Part shown: positions 29,001 to 35,800 of the stretch, piece after piece
How positions within the stretch are numbered: position 1 is the stretch's first letter
Layout: each line of letters starts with the position of its first letter
DNA from: Haliotis asinina
Taxonomy: Eukaryota > Mollusca > Gastropoda > Lepetellida > Haliotidae
Direction of reading: 5' to 3'
Length of the DNA: 64,000 nt
NCBI RefSeq assembly: GCF_037392515.1
Contig: NC_090282.1
Span: 35,205,054-35,269,053 of the forward strand
The notes under the pieces: model-generated
Database searches by the model: none
Told to the model about the DNA's origin: nothing
What the model saw: the letters and a program-made list of their open reading frames with translations, nothing else
Position numbers and translations under genes: made by a program

Positions 29001-32000
29001 GAGGTGATGTGTGTGGCCTGTATTAACAGAGTTGATGGGTGTGGATGTGTGTGACCTGTGGTAACATGGGAGTTGATGTGTGTGGCCTGTGTTAACATGT
29101 GAGTTGATGAGTGTGGTCTGTATTAACATGAGAGTTGATGGATGTGGATGTGTGTGACCTGTGGTAACACGTGAGTTGATGTGTGTGGCCTGTATTAACA
29201 TGGGAGTTGATGGGTGTGGATGTGTGTGACCTGTGGTAACATGGGAGTTGGTGTGTGTGGCCTGTGTTAACACGTGAGTTGATGTGTGTGGCCTGTATTA
29301 ACATGAGAGTTGATGGGTGTGGATGTGTGTGACCTGTGGTAACACGGGAGTTGATGTGTGTGGCCTGTGTTAACACGTGAGTTGATGTGTGTGGCCTGTA
29401 TTAACATGAGAGTTGATGGGTGTGGATGTGTGTGACCTGTGGTAACATGGGAGTTGATGTGTGTGGCCTGTGTTAACACGTGAGTTGATGTGTGTGGCCT
29501 GTATTAACATGGGAGTTGATGGATGTGGATGTGTGTGACCTGTGGTAACATGGGAGTTGATGTGTGTGGCCTGTGTTAACATGGGAGTTGATGGGTGTGG
29601 ATGTGTTAACATGGGAGTTGATGAGTGTGGCCTGTATTAACATGAGAGTTGATGGGTGTGGATGTGTGTGACCTGTGGTAACATGGGAGTTGATGTGTGT
29701 GGCCTGTGGTAACATGGGAGTTGATGTGTGTGGCCTGTATTAACATGGGAGTTGATGGGTGTGGATGTGTGTGGCCTGTGTTAACATGGGAGTTGATGTG
29801 TGTGGCCTGTGTTAACACGTGAGTTGATGAGTGTGGCCTGTATTAACATGAGAGTTGTTGATGGGTGTGGATGTGTGTGGCCTGTGTTAACATGGGAGTT
29901 GATGTGTGTGGCCTGTGTTAACATGTGAGTTGATGGGTGTGGATGTGTGTGACCTGTGGTAACATGGGAGTTGATGTGTGTGGCCTGTGTTAACATGGGA
30001 GTTGATGGGTGTGGATGTGTGTGACCTGTGGTAACATGGGAGTTGATGTGTGTGGCCTGTGTTAACATGTGAGTTGATGAGTGTGGTCTGTATTAACATG
30101 GGAGTTGATGGGTGTGGATGTGTGTGACCTGTGGTAACATGGGAGTTGATGAGTGTGGCCTGTGTTAACATGGGGGTTGATGTGTGTGGCCTGTGTTAAC
30201 ATGTGAGTTGATGGGTGTGGATGTGTGTGACCTGTGGTAACATGGGAGTTGATGTGTGTGGCCTGTGTTAACACGTGAGTTGATGTGTGTGGCCTGTATT
30301 AACATGGGAGTTGATGGGTGTGGATGTGTGTGACCTGTGGTAACATGGGAGTTGATGTGTGTGGCCTTTGGTAACATGGGAGTTGATGTGTGTGGCCTGT
30401 GTTAACATGGGAGTTGATGTGTGTGGCCTGTGTTAACATGTGAGTTGATGAGTGTGGCCTGTATTAACATGGGAGTTGATGGGTGTGGATGTGTGTGGCC
30501 TGTGTTAACATGTGAGTTGATGAGTGTGGCCTGTGTTAACATGTGAGTTGATGTGTGTGGCCTGTGTTAATATGTGAGTTGATGGGTGTGGATGTGTTTG
30601 ACCTGTGGTAACATGGGAGTTGATGTGTGTGGCCTGTGTTAACATGTGAGTTGATGTGTGTGGCCTGTGTTAACATGTGAGTTGATGAGTGTGGCCTGTA
30701 TTAACATGGGAGTTGATGGGTGTGGATGTGTGTGACCTGTGGTAACATTGGAGTTGATGTGTGTGGCCTGTGTTAACATGTGAGTTGATGTGTGTGGCCT
30801 GTGTTAACATGTGAGTTGATGGGTGTGGATGTGTGTGACCTGTGGTAACATGGGAGTTGATGTGTGTGGCCTGTGTTAACATGGGAGTTGATGTGTGTGG
30901 CCTGTATTAACATGGGAGTTGATGGGTGTGGATGTGTGTGACCTGTGGTAACATGGGAGTTGATGTGTGTGGCCTTTGGTAACATGGGAGTTGATGTGTG
31001 TGGCCTGTGTTAACATGGGAGTTGATGTGTGTGGCCTGTGTTAACATGTGAGTTGATGAGTGTGGCCTGTATTAACATGGGAGTTGATGGGTGTGGATGT
31101 GTGTGGCCTGTGTTAACATGTGAGTTGATGAGTGTGGCCTGTGTTAACATGTGAGTTGATGTGTGTGGCCTGTGTTAATATGTGAGTTGATGGGTGTGGA
31201 TGTGTTTGACCTGTGGTAACATGGGAGTTGATGTGTGTGGCCTGTGTTAACATGTGAGTTGATGTGTGTGGCCTGTGTTAACATGTGAGTTGATGAGTGT
31301 GGCCTGTATTAACATGGGAGTTGATGGGTGTGGATGTGTGTGACCTGTGGTAACATTGGAGTTGATGTGTGTGGCCTGTGTTAACATGTGAGTTGATGTG
31401 TGTGGCCTGTGTTAACATGTGAGTTGATGGGTGTGGATGTGTGTGACCTGTGGTAACATGGGAGTTGATGTGTGTGGCCTGTGTTAACATGGGAGTTGAT
31501 GTGTGTGGCCTGTGTTAACATGTGAGTTGATGGGTGTGGATGTGTGTGACCTGTGGTAACATGGGAGTTGATGTGTGTGGCCTGTGTTAACATGTGAGTT
31601 GATGTGTGTGGCCTGTGTTAACATGGGAGTTGATGTGTGTGGCCTGTGTTAACATGGGAGTTGATGTGTGTGGCCTGTGGTAACATGGGAGTTGATGTGT
31701 GTGGCCTGTGGTAACATGGGAGTTGATGTGTGTGGCCTGTGTTAACGTGGGAGTTGATGTGTGTGGCCTGTGTTAACATGTGAGTTGATGAGTGTGGCCT
31801 GTATTAACATGGGAGTTGATGGGTGTGGATGTGTGCGACCTGTGGTGACATGGGAGTTGATGGGTGTGGCCTGTGTTAACATGTGAGTTGATGAGTGTGG
31901 CCTGTATTAACATGGGAGTTGATGGGTGTGGCCTGTGGTAACATGGGGGTTGATGTGTGTGACCAGTGGTAACATTGGAAGTGATGAGTGGATTCTATGT

Positions 32001-32831
32001 TAGCAAACTGATGATAACTTTATCTGTTGTTAATAGGCAGTTGATGAGTGTATTCTGTGATAACCTGTGTGTTGGTAAACCTAGTCTGATTACATAAAGT
32101 TTAAAGGTGTATCCTCTGTTACTGTGTGTATATTCAGATGCACTTGTTAGTTGATGTTATTCACGTAAACATGTGAGTTGATGGGGAACTTGGTGTTTTG
32201 TCAGGTGCCGATGGAAGTCACGTAAACGACACAGATATTCTCTACTAAGAGAGGTAGATGATGAGGAAGACAAAAATAAGTTAGAACTGATGCCAAAAGG
32301 TGAGTGCTGTGGATTTCCACCATGACAGTGTGACAGATTAACAGGATGTTAAAGTTGTTCTGTCAGTGCCTAGTAAATAATCAAGTGTGGATCAGACAAT
32401 CCAGTGAATGATGTAATGAGCAACTATCCACACCATCAGGGTGCAATGCCAATGCAAGTCCTAGAATGTGACCATACAATCTGTTTTGTTACCTCATAAA
32501 GCCAATGTTGGTAGCTGTACATCTATTTTATCCAGGAATGCCTATGTTGTTAGATGAGATATTTATCACCAGATACTGTGAAAATTGTTGTGGTATGACT
32601 TTACCTGGAATGAGTCAATTGAGACCAAAGGAAGCCATATGTAATAATTCCTGTCATTGCTTTGATGTGATTGCAGGTAAGATCCAGAACAGCAGTGTAA
32701 TGATCTCAGAATCTGACTTCTCAAGTGAGGAGGAGACACTGTTTGTCAACAGCAAAAAACCAAATGGACATATACAGAAACCTCTGAATGGCATCTCCAA
32801 ACAACATTACAAAGCCAAGCTGAAGGCATAG
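517..32831 (+). CDS. KIAA0319L: KIAA0319/KIAA0319L-like five-PKD type I membrane protein, 20 exons
   Basis: Exons: 517-574, 4290-4388, 12685-12788, 15383-15470, 15969-16058, 16541-16673, 17251-17315, 17588-17748, 18368-18491, 18994-19126, 19939-20087, 20912-21063, 21477-21615, 21930-22000, 22837-22940, 23600-23745, 24188-24310, 24923-25019, 32205-32299, 32677-32831. All introns are GT-AG, every phase matches, and the sum is 2286 nt (761 aa + stop). The order is signal peptide, five PKD domains (about aa 20-498), membrane-proximal region, six-Cys EGF-like module (about 606-646), transmembrane helix (about 650-675) and an acidic cytoplasmic tail. This is the KIAA0319 family architecture. Vertebrate members are linked to neuronal migration, and KIAA0319L recycles between the surface and the Golgi and serves as the AAV receptor. 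Vertebrate proteins also carry an N-terminal MANSC domain, which I could not find here. Assignment to one vertebrate paralogue is not possible by eye. Very likely a real, intact gene. Confidence 0.95.
584..1000 (+). repeat. Minisatellite, 21-22 bp unit
   Basis: Roughly 18 diverged copies of a unit like TGCCAGGTACTGTGAGTGTTAC in head-to-tail order. It starts about 10 bp after the exon 1 splice donor. Many units contain CAGGTACTG, which resembles a splice donor. Confidence 0.85.
3230..3727 (+). repeat. Minisatellite, 39 bp unit
   Basis: About 12-13 copies of a unit built from CTATCCAATGTTCATGATAT followed by GATCTGCACTATAGCTCCA. The unit length is a multiple of three and one frame has no stop, which creates a 172-codon open frame (3233-3751) reading as a 13-residue repeat. 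It sits in an intron and has no start context or splice support, so I do not call it a gene. Confidence 0.9.
4290..15470 (+). CDS. KIAA0319L: Exons 2-4: PKD domain 1
   Basis: Three exons (4290-4388, 12685-12788, 15383-15470) encode about aa 20-116. The beta-sandwich pattern is visible: VSAGDNKIITLPENTVTLSA, then YHYEWSLVTGPEG, then GLYTLKITVTGENKYGEA. The exon 2 acceptor is ATTTCAG at 4289 and its donor is AAAG|GTACGT. The 8.3-kb intron between exons 2 and 3 holds a hAT-like element and a Tc1 copy. Confidence 0.92.
4406..5011 (+). mobile_element. hAT-like element, non-autonomous
   Basis: Terminal inverted repeats begin TAGGGAGGTCACGATAC on the left and read, in reverse complement, TAGGGATGCCATGATACATC from the right. 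The inner ends both carry ATCGATA-type palindromic motifs. The flanks AGTAGTTA (398-405 of the 4-kb block, i.e. 4398-4405) and AATAGTTA (5012-5019) agree at 7 of 8 positions, fitting an 8-bp target duplication. No transposase frame is present. The left end is only 17 bp past the exon 2 donor. Confidence 0.65.
5040..5222 (+). repeat. Degenerate short tandem repeat
   Basis: Imperfect units of about 20 bp resembling GAAAGTATTGGAGTGGTTG recur through this stretch. The array is old and poorly aligned. Confidence 0.5.
5223..7080. other. Intron 2 sequence with no recognised feature
   Basis: AT-rich intronic DNA. Short GTGATCT-type words recur around 5520-5720 but do not form a clean array. No exon, RNA gene or element was recognised. 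Confidence 0.5.
7100..7212 (+). repeat. Short tandem repeat, about 21-24 bp unit
   Basis: Four to five units of CCCGTTTCTTGTCCGTACGT and close variants. It abuts the dispersed repeat at 7213-7485. Confidence 0.75.
7213..7485 (+). repeat. Dispersed repeat present as two tandem half-copies
   Basis: Two diverged copies follow one another (about 7213-7360 and 7361-7485). Each has CTCATGAACTGTTTT.CCCAA, then CTTCAAAT.TGGTGA, then GGCAGACACCAG and a TGACCTTGATCTTATTTTCA-type end. I believe similar sequence is widespread in marine mollusc genomes, but could not check. Confidence 0.65.
7636..7718 (+). repeat. SINE 3' tail fragment with (CTCA)n
   Basis: ATGGCTGAAATATTGCTGACG matches the shared 3' tail of the SINEs in this window. 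It ends in a run of CTCACTCACTCA. The 5' part is missing. Confidence 0.65.
8239..9726 (+). mobile_element. Tc1/mariner transposon, TA-flanked, about 1.49 kb
   Basis: The left end CACAGAGAAAAGAGTTAAGC and the right end, read in reverse complement, CACAGAGAAAAAAGTTAAGC form about 28-bp terminal inverted repeats. Both are flanked by TA (8237-8238 and 9727-9728), the Tc1/mariner target site. It lies in intron 2 of the KIAA0319-like gene in the same orientation. The transposase inside is N-terminally damaged. Confidence 0.9.
8517..9413 (+). pseudogene. Tc1-like transposase, catalytic core intact, N-terminus lost
   Basis: The frame is open from 8517 to the stop at 9411-9413. It reads TNQVKDPQRSGRPPVTSHRE, a linker normally found after the first helix-turn-helix, then the second DNA-binding region, then the DDE core. 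Catalytic Asp in WSDESRF (codon 8838-8840), Asp in FMDNNARPH (9111-9113) and Glu in SPDLNPIEHIW (9219-9221) are all present. There are 35 residues between the second Asp and the Glu (DD35E), not the 34 of classical Tc1. An ATG at 8506 gives MARRSMPRLIK in another frame, typical of a Tc1 start. About 45 residues of the first helix-turn-helix appear deleted, with a frame shift at the join. It probably cannot bind its ends normally. Confidence 0.85.
9727..10468. other. Intron 2 sequence with no recognised feature
   Basis: Unique-looking AT-rich intronic DNA between the Tc1 element and a SINE. Nothing recognised. Confidence 0.5.
10469..10622 (-). repeat. tRNA-derived SINE, minus orientation
   Basis: Read on the minus strand, the head GGGTAGCCTTCTGGTTAAGC resembles an A box region and GGGTTCGATTCCCCACATG a B box, as in tRNA-derived SINEs. 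It continues with AATGTGTGAGGCCCATTTTC and GCTAAAAGCGGTGCAAAACC, and ends in a CTCACTCA run. Confidence 0.8.
10880..11340 (+). repeat. Minisatellite (about 39 bp unit) interrupted by a (GT)n microsatellite
   Basis: Units of TGTCATGTGGAAATGAAGTT plus GTGGATCTGCCATGTGTGG occur on both sides of a long GT run (about 11035-11192, with GGGTGT interruptions). All open frames over this stretch on both strands are repeat translations. Confidence 0.9.
12250..12508 (+). repeat. SINE family A copy
   Basis: Core words are CTTCAGCAACCAATGCTTGC, GTGACTAACAGGATCGGGTG, GACTCGATTATTTACAGACT, GCTGGAATATTGCTG and a CTCACTCACTC tail. It is one of about nine copies of this family in the window. Confidence 0.8.
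13479..13713 (+). repeat. SINE family A copy
   Basis: Contains GGGGTAGAATAGGCCTTTAG, CTTGTCGTAAGAGGCGACTA, GACTCGATTATTTACAGACT, AGCTGGAATATTGCTGAGTG and a CACTCACTCAC tail. Confidence 0.8.
13714..14982. other. Intron 3 sequence with no recognised feature
   Basis: AT-rich intronic DNA, with poly-T and poly-A stretches around 14610-14810. No exon or element recognised. Confidence 0.5.
14983..15207 (+). repeat. SINE family A copy, diverged
   Basis: Contains CAGTAACCCATGCTTGTCAT, GAGACTAGCAGGATTGGGTG, ATCACTGGATTGTTTACAGC and a GCATAAAACTAAACTC tail. It ends about 175 bp before exon 4. Confidence 0.75.
15969..17315 (+). CDS. KIAA0319L: Exons 5-7: PKD domain 2
   Basis: Exons 15969-16058, 16541-16673 and 17251-17315 encode about aa 117-212. 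Motifs seen are AILDGSDSTDDDRIVSYHWD, the WD..IGP turn, and LTVTDSDGVTNST. These are the usual PKD signatures (DGS.S.D.d.I..Y.W and Y.f.LTVtD..G). The module is bounded by phase 1 introns on both sides. Confidence 0.95.
17013..17139. mobile_element. Foldback/MITE-like element, 127 bp
   Basis: The ends are about 34-bp inverted repeats. The left is CACACTGAGGGGTGACAAAC then AGCTGATGGAACAG. The right, in reverse complement, is CACACCTTGAGGTGACAAAC then AGCTGGTGGAACAG. It lies in intron 6. No target duplication was evident. Confidence 0.65.
17588..18491 (+). CDS. KIAA0319L: Exons 8-9: PKD domain 3
   Basis: Exons 17588-17748 and 18368-18491 encode about aa 213-307. PPKANAGSDVVIHLPQSSVT opens the domain, GNGSTDDRGITSYEW is the central motif, and GDYTFTLKVMDSAGN is the C-terminal strand. 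Two exons per PKD is also the pattern for PKD4 and PKD5, in contrast to three for PKD1 and PKD2. Confidence 0.95.
17862..18121 (+). repeat. SINE family A copy
   Basis: Contains GGTGTAGAATAGGTGTTCAG, GGTGGTCAGACTTGCTGACT, GACTCGATTATTTACAGACT and a CATAAAACTACTCAGTCAC tail. It lies in intron 8. Confidence 0.75.
18284..18332 (+). repeat. Single copy of the 19.2-kb minisatellite unit
   Basis: GGGTTGGTGAGTACATTGAT, then GGATCAGTGGGTTGGTGGAT and GAGTTG, match the 96-bp array at 19202-19550 almost exactly. This copy is in intron 8, the array in intron 10. Confidence 0.8.
18994..20087 (+). CDS. KIAA0319L: Exons 10-11: PKD domain 4
   Basis: Exons 18994-19126 and 19939-20087 encode about aa 308-401. 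LDGSNSTDDQKIASYAWKQ is followed, after the splice, by GPTLSIQNSDRAVAMGTG and EYIFTLTVTDEEGAS. I end exon 10 at the weak donor AGG|GTCAGT because it keeps the W..GP spacing of other PKD domains. A second, stronger in-phase donor lies 33 nt downstream (AT|GTGAGT, exon end 19159) and would add 11 residues. Confidence 0.9.
19202..19550 (+). repeat. Minisatellite, 96 bp unit, about 3.6 copies
   Basis: The motif TTTTGATAG or its one-base variant recurs at 19202, 19298, 19394 and 19490, exactly 96 bp apart. Each unit carries GGTTGGTGAGTACATTG and GGATCAGTGGGT. Since 96 is a multiple of three, long open frames appear on both strands; none is coding. Confidence 0.95.
20199..20409 (+). repeat. SINE family A copy, decayed
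   Basis: Recognisable words are GAATGGGATCAGGTGGTCAG, GATTGATGCTCATGCTGTTG, GTCCAGACTCAATTATTTAG and GCTTGAATATTGCTG. Internal deletions are present. Confidence 0.65.
20579..20724 (+). repeat. tRNA-derived SINE, plus orientation
   Basis: GAGGTAGCCAAGTGGTTGAG is A-box-like and GGGTTCAGTTCCCCAC is B-box-like. It continues ATGTGTGAAACCC.TACTGGT and GCTAAAAGCATTGTGAAACC, and ends ACTCACTCACTCC. Confidence 0.75.
20912..21615 (+). CDS. KIAA0319L: Exons 12-13: PKD domain 5
   Basis: Exons 20912-21063 and 21477-21615 encode about aa 402-498. Motifs are QAPVANAGGDKVVYLPLTTV, DGSKSHDDVGIKSYDW and GRYIFKLSVVDAAGLSSS. This is the last PKD domain before the membrane-proximal segment. Confidence 0.95.
21930..23745 (+). 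CDS. KIAA0319L: Exons 14-16: membrane-proximal extracellular region
   Basis: Exons 21930-22000, 22837-22940 and 23600-23745 encode about aa 499-605. The sequence includes LIEMLLDVDIQHFTQENK, then NNLVNQLQLLLHKSSQDGDT, then MFLVKSKLGNKEQV and KRKLVSESSVIDYRVISLDT. It has no Cys-rich or PKD pattern. It is the conserved region between PKD5 and the Cys-rich module in this family; its function is not evident from sequence. Confidence 0.9.
23940..24125 (+). repeat. Short minisatellite, about 36-40 bp unit
   Basis: Four to five imperfect units of GATCAGATGGTAAACAGACT followed by GAGTTCTTTA. It ends about 60 bp before exon 17. Confidence 0.75.
24188..24310 (+). CDS. KIAA0319L: Exon 17: six-cysteine EGF-like module
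   Basis: This single exon, bounded by phase 1 introns, encodes CQNNCSGHGHCDLHTKNCIC, then EAFWMQNFF and a final Cys just before the membrane helix. Six cysteines with a CSGHG.C pattern are EGF-like and correspond to the C6 module of KIAA0319 proteins. Confidence 0.9.
24923..32831 (+). CDS. KIAA0319L: Exons 18-20: transmembrane helix and cytoplasmic tail
   Basis: Exon 18 (24923-25019) encodes DWSILYVVIVCFVIVVSIAG and the rest of a single helix, ending CCLRSKR as a stop-transfer signal. A 7.2-kb intron follows. Exon 19 (32205-32299) encodes the basic segment KSRKRHRYSLL, with YSLL fitting a YxxPhi sorting motif, then the acidic VDDEEDKNKLEL. Exon 20 (32677-32831) encodes NSSVMISESDFSSEEETLF, a conserved tail motif rich in likely casein kinase 2 sites. 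The stop is TAG at 32829-32831. Confidence 0.92.
25222..25452 (+). repeat. SINE family A copy, well preserved
   Basis: The best-preserved copy: CTGGGGTAGAATAGTCCTTC, CTTGTCGTAAGAGGCGACTA, GGGATTGGGTGGTCAGGTTT, GACTCGATTATTTACAGACT, GCTGGAATATTGCTGAGTGC and a tail of ACTCACTCACTCACTCAC. Confidence 0.85.
25941..26071. mobile_element. Tc1/mariner-type MITE, copy 1
   Basis: The ends are inverted: CACTGGACAAAATACTTCAT on the left, and AACTTTTTTGTCCAGTATA on the right. Length is about 131 bp with TA at the borders. A second copy lies at 47794-47926. Confidence 0.75.
26298..26530 (+). repeat. CA-rich microsatellite
   Basis: Runs of ACACACAAACATACACACAC with ACAAGCATGCAC variants, period 12-14 bp. 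Long open frames here on both strands are repeat translations (His/Thr-rich or Cys/Val-rich). Confidence 0.95.
26565..26622 (+). repeat. SINE 3' tail fragment
   Basis: GGATATTGCTGGGATATTGA and GCGGCTTTACACTAAACTCA match the shared SINE tail. The head is missing. Confidence 0.55.
27057..27195 (+). repeat. tRNA-derived SINE copy, diverged
   Basis: GTGGTAGCCAAGTGATTAC and TTGGATTTGATTCCCC are A- and B-box-like. GTGCTGTAATATTGCTGGAT belongs to the tail. The CTCA run is lost. Confidence 0.65.
28729..31985 (+). repeat. 3.25-kb nested minisatellite (31-bp and 41-bp units, 103-bp higher order)
   Basis: The 31-bp unit is GAGTTGATGTGTGTGGCCTG plus TGTTAACATGT. A 41-bp variant has an extra GGGTGTGGAT block and reads GTGTGACCTGTGGTAACATG at its end. 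The two combine as 31+31+41 = 103 bp over long stretches. About 30285-30892 and 30893-31500 are a further 608-bp duplication that looks identical. The roughly 70-95 codon frames on the minus strand, recurring at 103-bp spacing, are translations of the repeat. Confidence 0.97.
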
Positions 32832-35800
32832 TGCAGGGCTGCAGGGAGGGAACCAGGAACATGTGATGTGTGCTGGAGAGGCGGGAGGAGCTGCTTCATG
32901 ACCTTGTCACCTTCGGTCGCTAGAACCTGGATGGAGATGTTGGGACACATGCCCCATCACCATCAGCTCCATCTTTAGATTAATACTGATTGACTATCAG
33001 GTCTCTAGCTGTGGTTTTTCAGCCTCAGATGGTCTCAATGAAGGTCTCTGAAATGAGTATTGGAAGGATCCTGTCAAACATGATCAAGGCCAATTTGAGT
33101 CCTGGTGAACTGTTAAAGCTGGATGTCCATCATTGATTATTTCTGCCAACACAGACTTATTGCAACAACTTACATGAACCTTGTGATTTATTCCTGGTGC
33201 AAATTGAAATCCACAGAAGACTATCTCATGATAAACCAAGCATCATCTTCATTATTGCCATGCACATCAATGGGGATTTTATGTTTTTTATGCAATATAT
33301 TGCAGCATTGGGTTACATTCTTTGCACTGGGACCAATATTATTGCAAAGATTGGTCAGGAGGGAATATGCTTACAATGGAGTTATCCTGTAGTCAGTGCA
33401 TCACTGCTGGTGATGGTGAAACATAACTTGTCTCAATACAACCTTGAGACAACACTTCCTTGATAAGTACCTGGACAGAGATTACAGCACCTTCAGGAAG
33501 CATTACAAGCCACCACTTACAAGTACCACTAAACACAGGAGTCACCTATAAATTTACAAAGCATCTATCTTGTACTATTACTAGTACTATTGAAGTTTGA
33601 TACTGGAACATGTACTGAAGCATCTTGCCTTGTAGATGTAAGGTTGTTTAAATCCTTAACCGTCTGTCAGGTTAATCTGGCTCTGGAATGACAGGCTATA
33701 ATTAGATGAGGCCCATACTGCTCAGTTCTAGATTATATGCCATGTTTATTTTAACTTTCTGAAATGGGATCAGTTCATGTTTTTAGGGCTTAAACCACTG
33801 AAATTAGAAACTTGCAATCACATGAACTAAAATTATTCTTCATTTTAAAAATGCATTGCATCCTTTCCTGTTAATTTGTGAAATGTGCAAGGAAAGGTGA
33901 ATTTAGACTTTGAAGGTATTATTTAGATCTCATGTGTTCAAAAGATAAAGGTATTCTGTACTTAATAGTTTATTCAGTAACTATGGCATGTTGGGCTTTA
34001 GTTTTATTGAACACAATAAATAAGAGACACGAAATACTAAGTTTTCTTCCATCTGACTGCAGTGTGAGAGGTATATGTGGAATAACACCCTGGATGTAAC
34101 ATCAATGATGTGAGCCAGACTGTGCCAGATAGTGACTTCCTGAAGACTGTCTTGTCAATATGCGTCAACTATTATTGAATCAGATTAAATAATCAAAGGT
34201 GTACAAGCATTCCAGTGTAAATGAACTTTGAAAGTAATTTTGTGATATTCTTCTCCACACATTTTCATGTGATGTGTTTCTAGATTGATCCTGATACTCC
34301 CACTCAGAGGCATTTCTGACAAAATACTGTGTGCCTGACTGGCTGTTTGATGTAATCACCATACCTTTAGTGTCCAGTGAGACTCTGCTAATCTAGACTT
34401 TGCCACTGTTATAGTCAGACCTTAGCAGCAATCATATGGAAGGATTGTAGTTCAGAAAGGTTCCCTGCAGAAGGACCTTTTCAACAATAATTGTCTGGAA
34501 GGTTTGTGGATTAACAGTGTCCTGACTGGCAGGGTTTCACTGTATATGTCTTTATGCATTTACTTGTAACCTCCCAATGCGGTTCATGAACCTCTAGTAT
34601 GTATATATTCTGGGTCATGATTTTTCTGTGTAATAGGTAAATTTGTCTGTCAACATGCTGTAAAAACTACTGTTCAAGATTTGTACAGGAAGTGTTAGGT
34701 CTTAGAATTTCATCAGTATTTTAGCTCGGGTTGAGTGGGTCCTATCAATAGAGAATAGGATATGACCAGTTCTTCAATACTGCATTCCAATAACTGTGTT
34801 CTTCAGTCTTTCAACTGATTCCTCTTTATGTCAGTGACAAGCTCTGGAACTGTGACCAACTGGATTGGCTTTGAGACATAACATCTCAATGAAAAGAAGG
34901 ATGTCATGTGTTTTGATTTGTATGTGACGGCAAGATTGACATGAAATATTCAGCACTATCAACATTCATAGAACCAATGTCATTGCTAACATCTTTGACA
35001 GGTAGATTTCCCTTTGACGAAATAGAGATATGTATGACAGCAGTGATATAGAAGCCTTCACAGGAGCAAATCACTGATAATACCCTTGATGATAGTAATA
35101 TTTACCTGTGACCTGCAGTTGTTTGATTGTATATGTGGTCGAAGTTTTAGTATGTGACTGTTCTGTGTGCAGTATTGCCCTGTAGAGCAGGCAGTATATA
35201 TATATATATGTGTGTGTGTGTATTTCTGGACTATGTCCAGACTGTATCGTGTGTGACACAGTTGTACAGAATAGAGCATGTATAGGATCTAACATGGTAT
35301 TCTGAAATTTTAACATTGTGAGATTAATAATTGTGAAAAAAAATATCAAAAAACTTTTATGAAATACTCAACCAGTCCCTATTTGGGGATGAGGGAAATT
35401 GTTTCAAAATGTCCCGTTCTTTGTCATTGTTTTGGATGAATGCCACGAGTAACATAAATAAACACTTTTGAATTCACCTTTTGGATATAATTCAGTGTTG
35501 CCATGAGAATATATCATTGATCTGGGAATGACACGGTTTCAGTGTCTGTGACTGATGTGTAGAATGTAGACTGAAAGTTCTCTAGGATCCGACATCTTCT
35601 CCCTGTCCAAGAGGCAGCAGTTGCACCATCACTCAGCACAAATGGGTATACAGTCAGTTTCGTCCTTGTGGAAACTAGTTACTAGTCTTGATACATTCAG
35701 TCTGTAACTTAATCTCTTGTCCAAAGATGGAATTTTGTCCATAACATTTTGGATGTGTGACTTTTGCTAATACTGCATGTGTTGCTGAATTCTACTGAAA

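Larger units (their letters stand above)
25020..32204 (+). other. Intron 18 of the KIAA0319-like gene, repeat-filled
   Basis: This 7.2-kb intron separates the transmembrane exon from the two tail exons. It carries a SINE, a MITE, a CA-rich microsatellite, two SINE fragments and the 3.25-kb nested minisatellite. No additional exon was recognised in the remaining unique sequence (27200-28728). Confidence 0.8.

Noticed and set aside
28710-31593. Series of 60-95 codon minus-strand frames with His/Thr-rich repeats
   Set aside because: They recur at the 103-bp and 608-bp periods of the minisatellite and have no splice or start support; they are repeat translations.
28729-31985. CRISPR-like array
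   Set aside because: Units are contiguous with no unique spacers, and the setting is an animal intron.
32505-32676. Upstream extension of the last KIAA0319-like exon to an ATG at 32505
   Set aside because: The acceptor TTGCAG at 32676 and matching phase put the exon start at 32677; the extra residues do not resemble the conserved tail.
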